Below, in pieces: positions 8,325-18,282 of a stretch of DNA of 64,000 nt. Source of the DNA: Thermoguttaceae bacterium (GTDB lineage Bacteria; Planctomycetota; Planctomycetia; Pirellulales; Thermoguttaceae); the NCBI GenBank assembly GCA_017407125.1, contig JAFQXE010000033.1, forward strand, positions 24,514 to 88,513, written 5' to 3'. Within the stretch, counting starts at the first letter, position 1; the number at the start of each line of letters is the position of its first letter. The notes under the pieces are model-generated. The model had not been told where the DNA came from, made no database searches, and was given only the letters and a program-made list of their open reading frames with translations. A program made the translations under genes and the position numbers.

Positions 8325-10286
8325 AATATTCTTTGCCCACATGGCAAAGAATAACAGCGCCCAGAGTCGGTGGGAATGGTCGAATCGTCCGCTGACGTGT
8401 TCGTTCAGAAGCGCCGTTCCAGCGTCCGGCTGGAAGATGCCGCTGTTCTTAAACTGCTGTGACGAGAACGCGTCAGCCGCCAAGTCGTGAAGCGGTCCTG
8501 ACTTGAACCATTTGTACAGCGGGACGCCAAATCCCTGTTTCTTTCTCGTCTGAATGTCTTTGGGAAGGAATCGGGAGAACGTATCGATAAACATCTGCTT
8601 TGTCTTGCCGTTTCTCAGTCCCCAATCTTGCGGGAACGACGACGCCAGCTCTATAACGCGGCGGTCGAGAATGGGGCTGCGTCCTTCGAGCGAGTTTGCC
8701 ATGGCGGCGCGGTCGACTTTGACCAGAAGACATTCCGGCATGTACGTCTGCAAGTCCATCAGCGAAATCTGACGCGACGGCTGTGACGAAAACGACGGAT
8801 CGAAAAAGTCCTTTAAGTACGTCAGAGCAGGGGGCTGACCCGGAACGGGAGCGGACTGCTCGATGAGCTTTTGGAACTCGGCGCTGAAAAGACTCTTTCT
8901 TCGCGGAGCGTTGTAGAAGCTCACCCAGTCCAGATAGCGTTCGACAGGGTTCATTTGCAGACATTCCGCAAAGCGGCGCGCTTTTCTTAATAGAGACCCC
9001 TGTCGCAGATTGGGCGGGAGAACGGCGCAGACGCTTTTCCCTAAAATGGAACGCACGAACGCCGGGCAGATACGGTCGACGCGAGAGGCGATTTTCACCG
9101 CCTTGTAACGGTCGTAGCCGAGAAACAGTTCGTCGCCGCCGTCGCCGTTGAGGGCGACTGTTACGCTCTTTCTGGACAGATTGCATACGTACCACGTCGG
9201 CAGGGCGGACGAGTCCGCAAACGGCTCGTCGTAGTACGAAACCAGCTCGGCAATCATCGCGGTGGAGTCCGGCGTAACGCGAAGCTGAGTATGGTCGGTT
9301 TTGAGGAATTGAGCCGCTTCCTGAGCGTAGGACGTTTCGTCAAAAGCCGGGTCGTCAAAACCGATGGAAAACGTCTGAATCGGTCGGCTGGAAAGGGACT
9401 GCATAATCCCGACGACAATCGTCGAATCAATTCCGCCGGACAGGAAAGCGCCCAAGGGAACGTCTGAAATCATACGGTCGGAAACCGCCTGAGTCAGGAC
9501 GTCGTTCAAGCGTTGTTTGGATTGCTCGTAAGACTCGTTTCTTTCAGCAAAACTCTTTCGCCCGGCGGCGATCCAGTCGCGAACCGTGTTGGGATAAACC
9601 GAGTTGACGCGCAGCCGATCTTCCCCAACGGAGATTTCCAGAACCTGTCCGGCGCAGAGTTTGCTGACTCGTTTGTAAATTGTTCGCGGAGCGGGTAGAT
9701 ACTGCAGCGTGAAATACTCGTCAACGGCGACCGGGTCGAGTTCCGACTTGAGCGCTTCGTCTGCCGCGACAACCGCTTTGAGTTCCGAGGCGAAAATGAC
9801 TCTAGACTCTTCCAGAGCGTAGTAGAGCGGCTTTTTGCCGATTGGGTCGCGAGCCAAAATGAGCTTGCGGTTTGCTTTGTCCCAGATAGCGATGGCGTAC
9901 ATGCCCAGGAGCTTTTGGACAAAGTCCAAGCCGTATTCCCGATACAGCGGAGCAATGACTTCTGTGTCACAGGTTGTTTTGAAGACGTAACCCTTCGACT
10001 CAAGTTCCGTTTTTAATTGACGATAATTGTAGATTTCGCCGTTGTAGACGACAACCAGCGGTTCTCCGGAAGTGTCGATTTGCGGCTGACGTCCGCCGGC
10101 AACGTCCAGAACGCTCAGACGTCGATGCCCTACGCCAACGGTAAAGCCGGATTGACGGTCATAGAATTCTCCGAAATCGTCTGGACCGCGGTGTTTGAGA
10201 AGGTCTGTAATAAACGTCAACCTCTCCGGCGTAACGTCAGGAGAGGTTGAATTGTTAAGGCGTATAAAGCCGGTTATTCCACACAT
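8319..10286 (-). CDS. Asparagine synthase-type glutamine amidotransferase (exopolysaccharide-associated type)
   Basis: About 655 residues. The class II glutaminase domain begins MCGITGF (the catalytic Cys follows the initiator Met), with RGPDD and VYNGEIYN. The synthetase domain has the PP-loop SGGIDS near residue 283 and LNGDGGDELFLGYDRY further on. It is predicted to transfer amide nitrogen from glutamine to an adenylated carboxylate. Next to an HprK-related kinase and an NTP_transf_5 protein it fits the exosortase/EPS-associated amidotransferase class better than cellular AsnB. The frame has tandem ATGs (10289, 10286); the second is chosen because Cys must directly follow the processed Met. 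The stop codon lies inside the neighbouring REP arm. Confidence 0.85.
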   Translation of the reverse strand: MCGITGFIRLNNSTSPDVTPERLTFITDLLKHRGPDDFGEFYDRQSGFTVGVGHRRLSVLDVAGGRQPQIDTSGEPLVVVYNGEIYNYRQLKTELESKGYVFKTTCDTEVIAPLYREYGLDFVQKLLGMYAIAIWDKANRKLILARDPIGKKPLYYALEESRVIFASELKAVVAADEALKSELDPVAVDEYFTLQYLPAPRTIYKRVSKLCAGQVLEISVGEDRLRVNSVYPNTVRDWIAAGRKSFAERNESYEQSKQRLNDVLTQAVSDRMISDVPLGAFLSGGIDSTIVVGIMQSLSSRPIQTFSIGFDDPAFDETSYAQEAAQFLKTDHTQLRVTPDSTAMIAELVSYYDEPFADSSALPTWYVCNLSRKSVTVALNGDGGDELFLGYDRYKAVKIASRVDRICPAFVRSILGKSVCAVLPPNLRQGSLLRKARRFAECLQMNPVERYLDWVSFYNAPRRKSLFSAEFQKLIEQSAPVPGQPPALTYLKDFFDPSFSSQPSRQISLMDLQTYMPECLLVKVDRAAMANSLEGRSPILDRRVIELASSFPQDWGLRNGKTKQMFIDTFSRFLPKDIQTRKKQGFGVPLYKWFKSGPLHDLAADAFSSQQFKNSGIFQPDAGTALLNEHVSGRFDHSHRLWALLFFAMWAKNIK

Positions 10287-10322
10287 CATAGGAATTGAAC
10301 AAGGCAGGAAAACAAAGGAATA

Positions 10323-10928
10323 CTATCTACGTTTGTGCTTATCGACGTCGTTGGGGTGAATTCGAATCTTCCCTTCATGAGCAGATGCGTACTTTTCCTG
10401 ATTTTCTCGCCGAGTATTGTAGCGTTTGTAGAAATCCTTTGTCTCGCCAAAAGACGTCCCCGCTTGCAACGCTCCCTCAGATTCCATTTTAGTAAATACT
10501 GCCCAGCCGCCTGTGAGAGTGGGACTGTTGTGAATCCCCCAGTAGTTTGGCTGAAGCGGCGCAGTATAAAGCGCAAAAACGGAAAATGACAGCATTGTAA
10601 AACCGAGTATAACGGACAAGGCTACGCCGCCCCATTTGTCAATAATGGCTGGAAACCAGACTTTAACCAGACTTAATCGAATGGTTAACTCGCGCAATAC
10701 CCCGTAAACGAGGATGAAAATAAGCCAAATTGACAGATAGTCCAAAAGGTACGTAAACGTGGGAGCGTATCCTTCCAACAATCCTGCTAACGTTTCATAA
10801 TACGTCGTAGCTATCAAACCGGAAAAAATCAGGTTGAACAGTCTGATCAGGTTAGTCCATATACCATCCCGGACGCTAAATGCAATTGTCGCGCCCAGGA
10901 TAATCAACATCAAAATAAAAAATACCAT
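10323..10928 (-). CDS. CvpA-like membrane protein
   Basis: This 201-residue protein has four predicted membrane helices in its first 130 residues (about 2-20, 28-48, 60-85, 100-122), spaced as in the CvpA (colicin V production) family, followed by a hydrophilic basic tail ending DKHKRR. The gene stops 37 bases from the start of the amidotransferase on the same strand, so they are probably co-transcribed. CvpA-type proteins act at the inner membrane with roles in envelope homeostasis. The family call rests on topology and general pattern only. Confidence 0.55.
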   Translation of the reverse strand: MVFFILMLIILGATIAFSVRDGIWTNLIRLFNLIFSGLIATTYYETLAGLLEGYAPTFTYLLDYLSIWLIFILVYGVLRELTIRLSLVKVWFPAIIDKWGGVALSVILGFTMLSFSVFALYTAPLQPNYWGIHNSPTLTGGWAVFTKMESEGALQAGTSFGETKDFYKRYNTRRENQEKYASAHEGKIRIHPNDVDKHKRR

Positions 10929-11007
10929 TTAAATATCCTCATCAAAAGGAGGGCTGAAATTCCCAAACAGTCCAATGCTTAATGGAATTATTGAAACGTT
11001 TGTTTGG

Positions 11008-12033
11008 TTAGTTGTCAATGCCATAATTCTTCAGCTTGGCAGTGCATTCCTGCGCGCGAAGAGGCATTTCCATCTTTTGCCAAAGTTTACGAAGGTTCTT
11101 CAACGCTTCGATGTGACTCTGAATGTCTCGTGAGTAGAGCAGGTCAACCTGAAGGAACGCGACCAATGCGTCTTTGTCCTGTCCGCCAGCTATGTAGGCA
11201 AGCCCAAGAGTGTTGTATCCCAACGCGTTGATGGCGTAATCCTCTGGCGGGGCGTTTTGAAGAATGGTTTCAACGTCTTTAACCGCTTCTTTATAGTTGC
11301 CGGAAAGCGCCTTGCATTTAGCCAGGCCCATTTTCGCCAAGAGTCTTTGACGGTCAGCGGCAGCGCTCTTATCTTCCATTTTGAGAATGGCAGAGTAGGC
11401 TTTCTGAGCGTTTTCAACTTTGTTTTGAGCCAGGAAAATTTTGCCCATGGCGGAATACGAACGCATTTTTACGTCATTCCATGGCGCTGCCATAAGTTTC
11501 TTATACATCTCTTCCGCCTTTTTCAGACTGGCTTCCGTGTTGATGGAAACATACAGGTCGCCGGTTATTTCACAGACATCAAAGTAATGATAGTTGTTGG
11601 GATACTTTGTAACAAACGCTTCGCACGATTTGGCAGCGTCTGTTTTTGTAACCGCTCCGCCGCTGAGAGCAATGTTTGCCTTTGCCTTGGCGAGGAGGTA
11701 ATCCATTTCCTGGTTGAGGGTTTTAGAACCGCCCATTGTATCTCGGAGATCATTCGTAAGCAGTTCCAATGCGTCTTCATTAGATCCGCTTTCAATAAGC
11801 GAACGAACTTTGGAGAACTGAGCAGGCTCGCGGTTAAACGAAATACTCTTGATTTTGTTAACCGGAATAACATCTTCGACGCCACGGTCCTCGACGGTCA
11901 ATTCAACGCTTGTCATGTCAGTGATTTTGCACTTCAATGTTTTGTTTTCCAAGTGAATGGTGTCGTTCTGAGCCAGAGCAACAGATCCGATAACAATAAT
12001 CGAGATCAACGTCAAAAACAGTTTTTTGAACAT
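11008..12033 (-). CDS. Secreted TPR-like protein
   Basis: The start at 12033 gives MFKKLFLTLISIIVIGSVALAQ, a clear signal peptide, with GGGAG 6 bases upstream; the frame also opens 12 codons earlier, but that would bury the signal. The mature protein begins with a small beta-rich region (about 22-75, LENKTLKCKITDMTSVEL), then helical pairs typical of tetratricopeptide-like repeats (for example SYSAMGKIFLAQNKVENAQKAYSAI and GYNTLGLAYIAGGQDKDALV, each quoted in part). It is probably exported to the periplasm as a scaffold. It lies downstream of the giant TPR protein on the same strand, suggesting a shared role. Confidence 0.7.
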   Translation of the reverse strand: MFKKLFLTLISIIVIGSVALAQNDTIHLENKTLKCKITDMTSVELTVEDRGVEDVIPVNKIKSISFNREPAQFSKVRSLIESGSNEDALELLTNDLRDTMGGSKTLNQEMDYLLAKAKANIALSGGAVTKTDAAKSCEAFVTKYPNNYHYFDVCEITGDLYVSINTEASLKKAEEMYKKLMAAPWNDVKMRSYSAMGKIFLAQNKVENAQKAYSAILKMEDKSAAADRQRLLAKMGLAKCKALSGNYKEAVKDVETILQNAPPEDYAINALGYNTLGLAYIAGGQDKDALVAFLQVDLLYSRDIQSHIEALKNLRKLWQKMEMPLRAQECTAKLKNYGIDN

Positions 12034-12115
12034 AAGTAACTCCCTGAATATAATGTGTGAAACTTTCAATTAAATACACTATTAACGTTTGATAAACAAC
12101 CAATATGCTGAATTA

Positions 12116-15100
12116 TTATTGCTTATCGGTCGGTTTTTGAGGTTTTCCTTCGGGCTGTTGACCTGCCGGACGTTGAACAGGTTTTCCTGCGGGCTGTTGC
12201 CCAGCCGGACGCGGAGCAGGCTTCCCTGCGGGCGGTTGCCCTGCCGGACGCGGAGCGGGTTTCCCTGCGGGCTGTTGCCCAGCCGGACGCGGAGCGGGTT
12301 TCCCAGCGGGTGGAGCAGGTTTTTTACCGAAGTCAAAATTAAACGCAACGTCCTGCTGCGGAGCGCCGAATCCCAGGTCAATCTTGCCGTTTGGCGCTGG
12401 CGCATTGTTTGCGAATCCGCCAAATCCCAAATCGATCTTTTCCTGAGCTTCGCCTTCTTCCTGAGCGAATCCGAGGTCGACTTTCTCCTCGAATTTTTCT
12501 GAACCAACGGCAATGCCGCCGTCCGTTACGTTGACCTTTTGCTTCTCAACCAACTTCTTTTTCTTTGGAAGGAATGCAATAATAATGATAATCAAACCAA
12601 GAACTCCGATGCCTCCCAAAACGCAATAGATAATCATAGGATCAACTGGTTTTTCGGGTTCTTCAGTTTCTTGTTCAGTCTTTTTAGGCAGAAGCGATTC
12701 CGGTGGAGCGAAACCGCTGGCAGGTTCGCCAAGCTGTTCCTGAACCTTACGAAGAAGTGAATCGTAAGATTGCAGAATATCAGAGTTGCCTAAAATTTCA
12801 GCATCCGCCTGAATGGATTTGTAGTTGTCGTAGTCTTCTCGAAGAATCTTCTTGATTTCCATAAGAAGTTCAACAGCTTTCGGAGGAAGATTAGTATTGG
12901 CAACGCTGTCAGCTTCAGTTTCTTTTACAGGAGCCGGTTCTTCAGTAGTCTGAGTTGATTTTGCCTCAGCGCCTTCAACTGGAGTTTCTTCAGCAGGCGC
13001 TTCTTCAGCCGGAGCTTCTTCTTCAGCCGGAGCGGCGTCTTCCGCAACGGGTTCGTCAGCAGCCGGAGCGTCTTCTTCTGCTGCTGTTTCATCCGATGTC
13101 GACTCAGAGGCTGAAGCGTCTTCGTCTGCCGCTTCTTCCGCAGGGGCTTCTTCTTCAGCCGCAGGAGCTTCTTCTTCAGTTGCAGGGGCTTCTTCAGGCT
13201 GCTCTTCCTTTGGTTGAGCGTCTGCGATTTCTAACAGCGCCAGATTGTACTTGATTTCAGCGATTGACAATCGAGCCTGCAGATAATCAATGAGCTTGTC
13301 TTTTTCAGGATCTGTACTGCGAATCGGTTCGCCATTTTCGTTAGTAACGCTCTTCAAAACGCCGTTCCAGCCAGAAAAGATCTGCTTTCCCGCTTCATTT
13401 AAATGGTTCGGGTCTCCATTGAGGGAAATGTTATACAGCTCTTTAGCTTTTTCCGGATCGTCTTTTTCCGATTTTTCTCCCCATTTGGAATAGTAGCCAG
13501 CCAGCGTTGGCTGCATCTCGTCAATGGTTGATTTACGAGTTCTCGGGTTGGACAATTCCGTCATGATTCTGGTAATCGCTTCCTGAAAATCTCCCTTGGA
13601 AGCGAATCCCATTGCGGTTTCCAGTTCGGAGAAGCCTTTAACAACGACTTCCGGATTGAGCGTCTTCATTTTAGTGCGAACGAGCTTAAGCTGCGTGTCG
13701 TACTTTTGGAAGGTCTCTTCGTTATTCAGCGTTGGGAAGGATCGATGCGTGTTCAAAAGCACTTTTTCAGCATCCTGAAGTTTCTCCAACTGTTTGGCAG
13801 AGTCTTTTATTCCTTCCGCCTGCTTCAAGTAAATATCTGAAATAGTCAAACGGGCTTCGTAATAGGTGTTGATAACGCGCGGATCCTGCGAATGGTTTTT
13901 GGTAATCTGAGTCTGCATTTTGTTTGACAGAGTATTCCAGCCCCAAATAGCAGGCTTGTCATTCTGCTTGGGATCCTTCTGTTCGGAAGTAAGAAAATCC
14001 TTTCCGCAGCCGATGAGAGCTTTTTTCAGATACGTTGCCGATTTTTCCGGATCTGCTGTCGTTTCGCCCCATTTCTGATAGCAGCGAACAGCTTCGGCTT
14101 GAATGTCAATATCATTTGGCGTTTTGGAAAGAATGGCTCCCATCTTTTCAATGGCTTTCTCGTACTGTTCACTGACAGCGAGGCAGCGAGCCAATCGTTC
14201 GTCAGTAAGACGAATGACTTTGGGAGCGTCTTTTGAAACAAAATTTTCTTTTTCCTTGAGGTTTTTCAGAATTCCCTCGTAGGTTTCAACAGCTTTTCCA
14301 AAGTAAGCTTTGGCTTTATCGTTGACTTCTTTGCTTTCCGCAACTTCATTTTCGCCTAACGACAGATACGTTTGGGCAACCCATGCCATCTGTCCATATT
14401 TAATGTTAGGCAAAGAAGCGATCTTGTCAAGGAAGACTTCAAATCCTTTAACGAGACTATCAGCTTTCTCTTTTTGACCTTCACGGTTAAAGACTTCGAG
14501 GTTTTCCTTTAATTCCATACCCAAAGTCAGATAAATATTGGTAAGCTGTTCTTCTTTGGTTTTGCCATTCTCTTCCGCACTATCTGACATCTCAACGCGC
14601 TTTTCCAACAAGTCCATAATATTTTTGGCGTCGTCCAGTTGCTGCGAAGCAACCAAAGCGCGAAGGGCAAGTCGAAGAGCTTTAATATCCATCTCGTTCT
14701 TTTGAACCAGCGGCGAGTCCTTTTTAATTAATGCTAAAGGACCAAATTGCGGATCGTTAAGCAAATCCAGAGCGCCAGAGGCATCGCCAGAATTGAGCTT
14801 TAAGTTTGCCAGCGTATAAGTAGCAGTAACCAGGTTGGGAGTAGGCTCTTCGCCAGCTTCCATATTTTTCTTCATACGGTCAATGCCGTTCTGCAAAATC
14901 TTCTGAGACGTGTCTTTAAACTCTGCCAACTTTTCCTTGGAAGGCTTGGAACTCAAATCGGCGCGCATGCCGCGAAGGTAATTGTTCCACAACAGGTTTC
15001 CAGTTCGAATTTCGCAATTAGCGCGTCTGTCAGAATTCTCAGAAATCATATTCAGCGCCGCTTCGCCGCGTTTTGTGTCGCCAATATCGATGCACGAGTC

Positions 15101-16927
15101 GCAGACGTATGACCAGGCGTTGTCAGCCATATCCGGACCTTTTGCCGCAGTGCGGGTCTGAATAAGTTTAGCAAGCTTTGCCATTCTGGTAAGTTCAAAT
15201 TTTGTGGCTTCCTGAATAGCGGCGTCGCTTTGTCCGTCTTTCCGCATTTTTTGAACCGTAGCGCTGAATTGATTTCGCAAAATGCCCATTTCCAAATCTG
15301 CCAATCCTTCGCTAATAGGATCTGTTGAATAGTTTCGAACGACGAAGTCGGAAAGCATGTAAGCGGTGATAAAGTCCTGTTTAAGGTACATTATATAAAC
15401 GGCAAGATAACGGTTGGAATTCAACTTTCGCAATTCCGAGCCGGTAATGTCTACAGGACGACGATATTCTGCCAGGTAGTAAATCTTAAGGAATTTTTCA
15501 CCGACTTCCAGCAGCTTCTTTTGTTTTTCTGCCTTTTCTTCTTCCGATTGAGCGGAAGCCATTGCATTCTGAGCGTCAACAATTTCACTGCGGATTCTGT
15601 CCAGTTCTTTATTTAGTTCAGCATAGGACATTTTCTCCGGAGGAATGTTTTCAACCGGTCCGACTACGCCCAATTTTGACTTGATAGCTTTGGCTTCGTC
15701 TTTTAACGAAGTTTTTGTAAGAATCTCAAGAATCTCAAGCGTATTTTTAGCTAACACAGCGTTTTGACGAGCTTTCTTTTGTTCGTCTGACAGATTGCTG
15801 ACTTTATCTGCCGCAACGTCGCAGCCAGCCAGCAGCAGCTGTTGAGTAAGAATCTGCCCCAGACGCGCATTTGAGTAGTCTTTTTCGTACCATTCAGTAA
15901 AACGAGCTAAAGCCTGATCGAGAATTTTCCCTTTCTTTTCCGGTTCTTTTTCGTTCTTGTACTTAACAGCAGACTGCAAGTAATACAACAAGGCTTCGTC
16001 GCGCATGGTTCGGTTGGCGGCGTTGTTGTCCAAAGTCAACGTTTCATCAAAAATGCTCAGAGCGCCTTTATCAACTTTGTTTGGATCTTCAAAGACGCCT
16101 TGATCCATCATGATTCGACCTTCGCGAACTCGAGCGTACAGACCAGCGATATACGGAGGTTCCTTGGTGCCGTACTTTTCAAAAATGGTATTGTATTCTT
16201 TTCTGGATTTTTCGAGGAAATCTTTATATTCTTTTGAATCGGCAGGATAGGTTTGGGCGATTTCATAATAGGCTCCAGCAACTGCCAGCCACGCCTGAAG
16301 AAAGTCTGTAACGGCTTCATCGTATTCTTCTCCCGATTCTTTCTTATCCTTCTTGAATTGTTGAAGAACTTCTTTGGCGCGTTGCTGGTTTGCCGAAAAT
16401 TCTTTTTGAGCGGCTGTAAACGAATCGCGGGAAATTTTCATCCATTCGTCTCGCTGTTCAGTTTTTTTGTTGGTAGATTTTACAGACAGATCGCGATAAA
16501 GCGTACCGCGCGCCATCATCAAACCAGCGTACTGACGAGAACACTCTCGAACGCGTGGATGATTTGGATTTTCTTTAATGAACTTGGCAAAGCTCTCGTG
16601 AGCGGCGTCAATTTCTTTGAGCTGATCGTCCTGCGAGGACTGAAAGCTGGAATTGAGCATGTGCAAACGCCCCATTTCCATATCGTATATGCTTTTGTAT
16701 TCCGCAGGAATAGTTCCATCCTTGTTAATAGTTTCCAAGTAATAGATGGCAATGTCTGGATAGGTTGAGCCGTTATCTGGATTGACAAGTTCATTGACAA
16801 ATTTTTCGGCTTGAGGCTGAGGAACTGCAGCCTGAGACGGAGCTCCAGGCAAATTTAACGCAATAAAGCATACTGCGACAAGGGCAACGCCTGAAACAGG
16901 GAAAAAAGTTCGGGGAGAACAATTCAT
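12116..16927 (-). CDS. Giant TPR-type membrane-anchored protein with low-complexity tail
   Basis: This 1603-residue protein has an N-terminal signal peptide or anchor (VSGVALVAVCFIALNLPG), then more than 1100 residues of helical, TPR-like repeats (NPNHPRVRECSRQYAGLMMARG and similar). An acidic Ala/Glu-rich spacer follows (about residues 1240-1330, EEAPAEEAPAEE). One membrane helix at about 1436-1460 (IIYCVLGGIGVLGLIIIII) precedes a cytoplasmic-side tail containing three copies of a short [K]xDLGFG motif and a Pro-rich repeat of the type GKPAPRPAGQQPA (about 1536-1597). The layout suggests an extracytoplasmic TPR scaffold with an intracellular docking tail. No enzymatic motif is seen. The DNA of the tail (12159-12317) is nearly tandemly repeated. 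Confidence 0.75.
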   Translation of the reverse strand: MNCSPRTFFPVSGVALVAVCFIALNLPGAPSQAAVPQPQAEKFVNELVNPDNGSTYPDIAIYYLETINKDGTIPAEYKSIYDMEMGRLHMLNSSFQSSQDDQLKEIDAAHESFAKFIKENPNHPRVRECSRQYAGLMMARGTLYRDLSVKSTNKKTEQRDEWMKISRDSFTAAQKEFSANQQRAKEVLQQFKKDKKESGEEYDEAVTDFLQAWLAVAGAYYEIAQTYPADSKEYKDFLEKSRKEYNTIFEKYGTKEPPYIAGLYARVREGRIMMDQGVFEDPNKVDKGALSIFDETLTLDNNAANRTMRDEALLYYLQSAVKYKNEKEPEKKGKILDQALARFTEWYEKDYSNARLGQILTQQLLLAGCDVAADKVSNLSDEQKKARQNAVLAKNTLEILEILTKTSLKDEAKAIKSKLGVVGPVENIPPEKMSYAELNKELDRIRSEIVDAQNAMASAQSEEEKAEKQKKLLEVGEKFLKIYYLAEYRRPVDITGSELRKLNSNRYLAVYIMYLKQDFITAYMLSDFVVRNYSTDPISEGLADLEMGILRNQFSATVQKMRKDGQSDAAIQEATKFELTRMAKLAKLIQTRTAAKGPDMADNAWSYVCDSCIDIGDTKRGEAALNMISENSDRRANCEIRTGNLLWNNYLRGMRADLSSKPSKEKLAEFKDTSQKILQNGIDRMKKNMEAGEEPTPNLVTATYTLANLKLNSGDASGALDLLNDPQFGPLALIKKDSPLVQKNEMDIKALRLALRALVASQQLDDAKNIMDLLEKRVEMSDSAEENGKTKEEQLTNIYLTLGMELKENLEVFNREGQKEKADSLVKGFEVFLDKIASLPNIKYGQMAWVAQTYLSLGENEVAESKEVNDKAKAYFGKAVETYEGILKNLKEKENFVSKDAPKVIRLTDERLARCLAVSEQYEKAIEKMGAILSKTPNDIDIQAEAVRCYQKWGETTADPEKSATYLKKALIGCGKDFLTSEQKDPKQNDKPAIWGWNTLSNKMQTQITKNHSQDPRVINTYYEARLTISDIYLKQAEGIKDSAKQLEKLQDAEKVLLNTHRSFPTLNNEETFQKYDTQLKLVRTKMKTLNPEVVVKGFSELETAMGFASKGDFQEAITRIMTELSNPRTRKSTIDEMQPTLAGYYSKWGEKSEKDDPEKAKELYNISLNGDPNHLNEAGKQIFSGWNGVLKSVTNENGEPIRSTDPEKDKLIDYLQARLSIAEIKYNLALLEIADAQPKEEQPEEAPATEEEAPAAEEEAPAEEAADEDASASESTSDETAAEEDAPAADEPVAEDAAPAEEEAPAEEAPAEETPVEGAEAKSTQTTEEPAPVKETEADSVANTNLPPKAVELLMEIKKILREDYDNYKSIQADAEILGNSDILQSYDSLLRKVQEQLGEPASGFAPPESLLPKKTEQETEEPEKPVDPMIIYCVLGGIGVLGLIIIIIAFLPKKKKLVEKQKVNVTDGGIAVGSEKFEEKVDLGFAQEEGEAQEKIDLGFGGFANNAPAPNGKIDLGFGAPQQDVAFNFDFGKKPAPPAGKPAPRPAGQQPAGKPAPRPAGQPPAGKPAPRPAGQQPAGKPVQRPAGQQPEGKPQKPTDKQ
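12159..12317. repeat. In-gene tandem repeat coding a Pro/Ala-rich tail
   Basis: About four degenerate units of roughly 39 bases (CCTGCGGGCTGTTGCCC-type, on the plus strand) code the repeat GKPAPRPAGQQPA at the C-terminus of the giant TPR protein. Copies differ mostly at silent or Q/P positions. Repeat number is likely variable between strains. Confidence 0.8.
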
Positions 16928-17310
16928 GGATAAAACCTCGTTTGAATATATGAGTACGAACGGGAGCTGAACTCTACATTACAAAATAACTAACCTTAAT
17001 AGTTTCTATCCTGTAAAGACGATTATCGTTCAACTTCAGTAGCAATAAATTCCTTCTATTTAAATTTAAACAGAATTTTGCTAATATCAAGACGCCTTTC
17101 AAGAAAAATACCCCATTTTTGAAAAAATTTTTGATTTTTCTTGTCTTTTCAATACGATTTATCATTTTTTTCTCCATTTTCAGATTCATAATTCGTCTAA
17201 TATTGTAAAATAGAACATAAAATCAAAAATGAATTGTTCATTAATATTTTACCTGTTTTGACTCGAATTTCGGCTGAACAGCCTGTTCACTCCATATTGT
17301 TATTATTGCT
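16928..17310. other. AT-rich divergent intergenic region
   Basis: A 383-base gap between the divergently transcribed giant TPR protein and the next gene. It is strongly AT-rich with long A and T runs (around 17100-17180). It must hold promoters for both directions, but no convincing -35/-10 pair was found. The short open frame at 16974-17189 is lysine-rich low-complexity sequence and is not considered a gene. Confidence 0.5.
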
Positions 17311-18165
17311 ATGGGCATTAAAATAGTCAACGTTCGCGTACTGCTAATAGTATTGATTCTCGGCGGAGCTCTGATTATAGTTTCAGAATTGATGCACCCC
17401 GATCGCTGGAACTGGCTTACTCAGCAAACCATTCCTGGCGAAGACGCCGAAATTAAACCGTTGGAGCAGCGAGTGTTTTATCCCGGAGTTGATAAAGACG
17501 CTCTTGAAAAGGTTTTCGACAACAGCTATTGGGTCTCGTCAGATCTGCCGGCATGGAAGAATCTCATTGAAATATTACGCGACGTTCCACAATCGGAATT
17601 GAACAAATATTCTTTTGGGCACGTTCCTTTTGTTCAGCTTAAGTCGACGCCAAAAACGTTTCGCGGCGTTTTGATTAATGTACGCGGAAACGCTCGGCAG
17701 TGCATTCCAATTAAGCAGACCAATAAAGACGTCGATATAGAGTACATTTATCAAATTGCAGTTTCTCCTGACAGTTCGCCCTCGGAACCGATTATCATTA
17801 ATTCTATCAGCATTCCTCCGGGATTTCCGACAGGAGAAGATATTGAGCCTCAGCGTATAGACTGCACCGGCTTTTTCATCAAACGCTGGGCGTATCCAGC
17901 TCAAAACGACGTTATGACAGCTCCGCTGATTTTGGCTAAAGGATTTTCCTGGCAAGAGCCTCTCAAAGCGGCAAAATCTGAAAACGAGCCGTCGTACTGG
18001 CTCATTTTGGGCGTTACCATTTTAATAGCGGCTGCTCTTTATTTGCTCATTGAACTAAGAATCAAAGCCTCTTTGCCGCCGAAGCCGAGAAAAATTCCCG
18101 TTGAAGATTTTGTTTTTAATCTTCCAACGGAGGATCTGAATGAGGAGAATAAACAAGAAGACTAA
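17311..18165 (+). CDS. Membrane protein of unknown function, two transmembrane helices
   Basis: This 284-residue protein has an N-terminal membrane helix (VRVLLIVLILGGALIIVS, about 9-26) and a second near residue 230-248 (LILGVTILIAAALYLLIEL) followed by a short acidic tail. The roughly 200 residues between them are predicted extracytoplasmic and mostly beta-strand (SFGHVPFVQLKS, FRGVLINVRG). I do not recognise the family. It stands alone between the divergent TPR gene and the convergent LRR protein. Confidence 0.65.
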   Translation: MGIKIVNVRVLLIVLILGGALIIVSELMHPDRWNWLTQQTIPGEDAEIKPLEQRVFYPGVDKDALEKVFDNSYWVSSDLPAWKNLIEILRDVPQSELNKYSFGHVPFVQLKSTPKTFRGVLINVRGNARQCIPIKQTNKDVDIEYIYQIAVSPDSSPSEPIIINSISIPPGFPTGEDIEPQRIDCTGFFIKRWAYPAQNDVMTAPLILAKGFSWQEPLKAAKSENEPSYWLILGVTILIAAALYLLIELRIKASLPPKPRKIPVEDFVFNLPTEDLNEENKQED

Positions 18166-18282
18166 AATCTGCAGGAGGGAGGGTTTATGAGCCTCTCCCT
18201 CCAGAGCCTCTCTAAGAAATCCGTTGCAAACGAGATATTATCGGCATTTTAGCTGCTGAATTCATATTATTTCTTTCGACGC

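Noticed and set aside
8164..8490. 108-codon frame over the right REP arm
   Set aside because: Repeat sequence running antisense into the amidotransferase gene.
16974..17189. 71-codon minus-strand frame
   Set aside because: Low-complexity Lys/Asn/Phe sequence typical of AT-rich intergenic DNA, no ribosome-binding site.
18173..18201. GGAGGGAG/CTCCCTCC hairpin as a terminator after 18165
   Set aside because: Good stem but no T run follows, so it was not called as a terminator.
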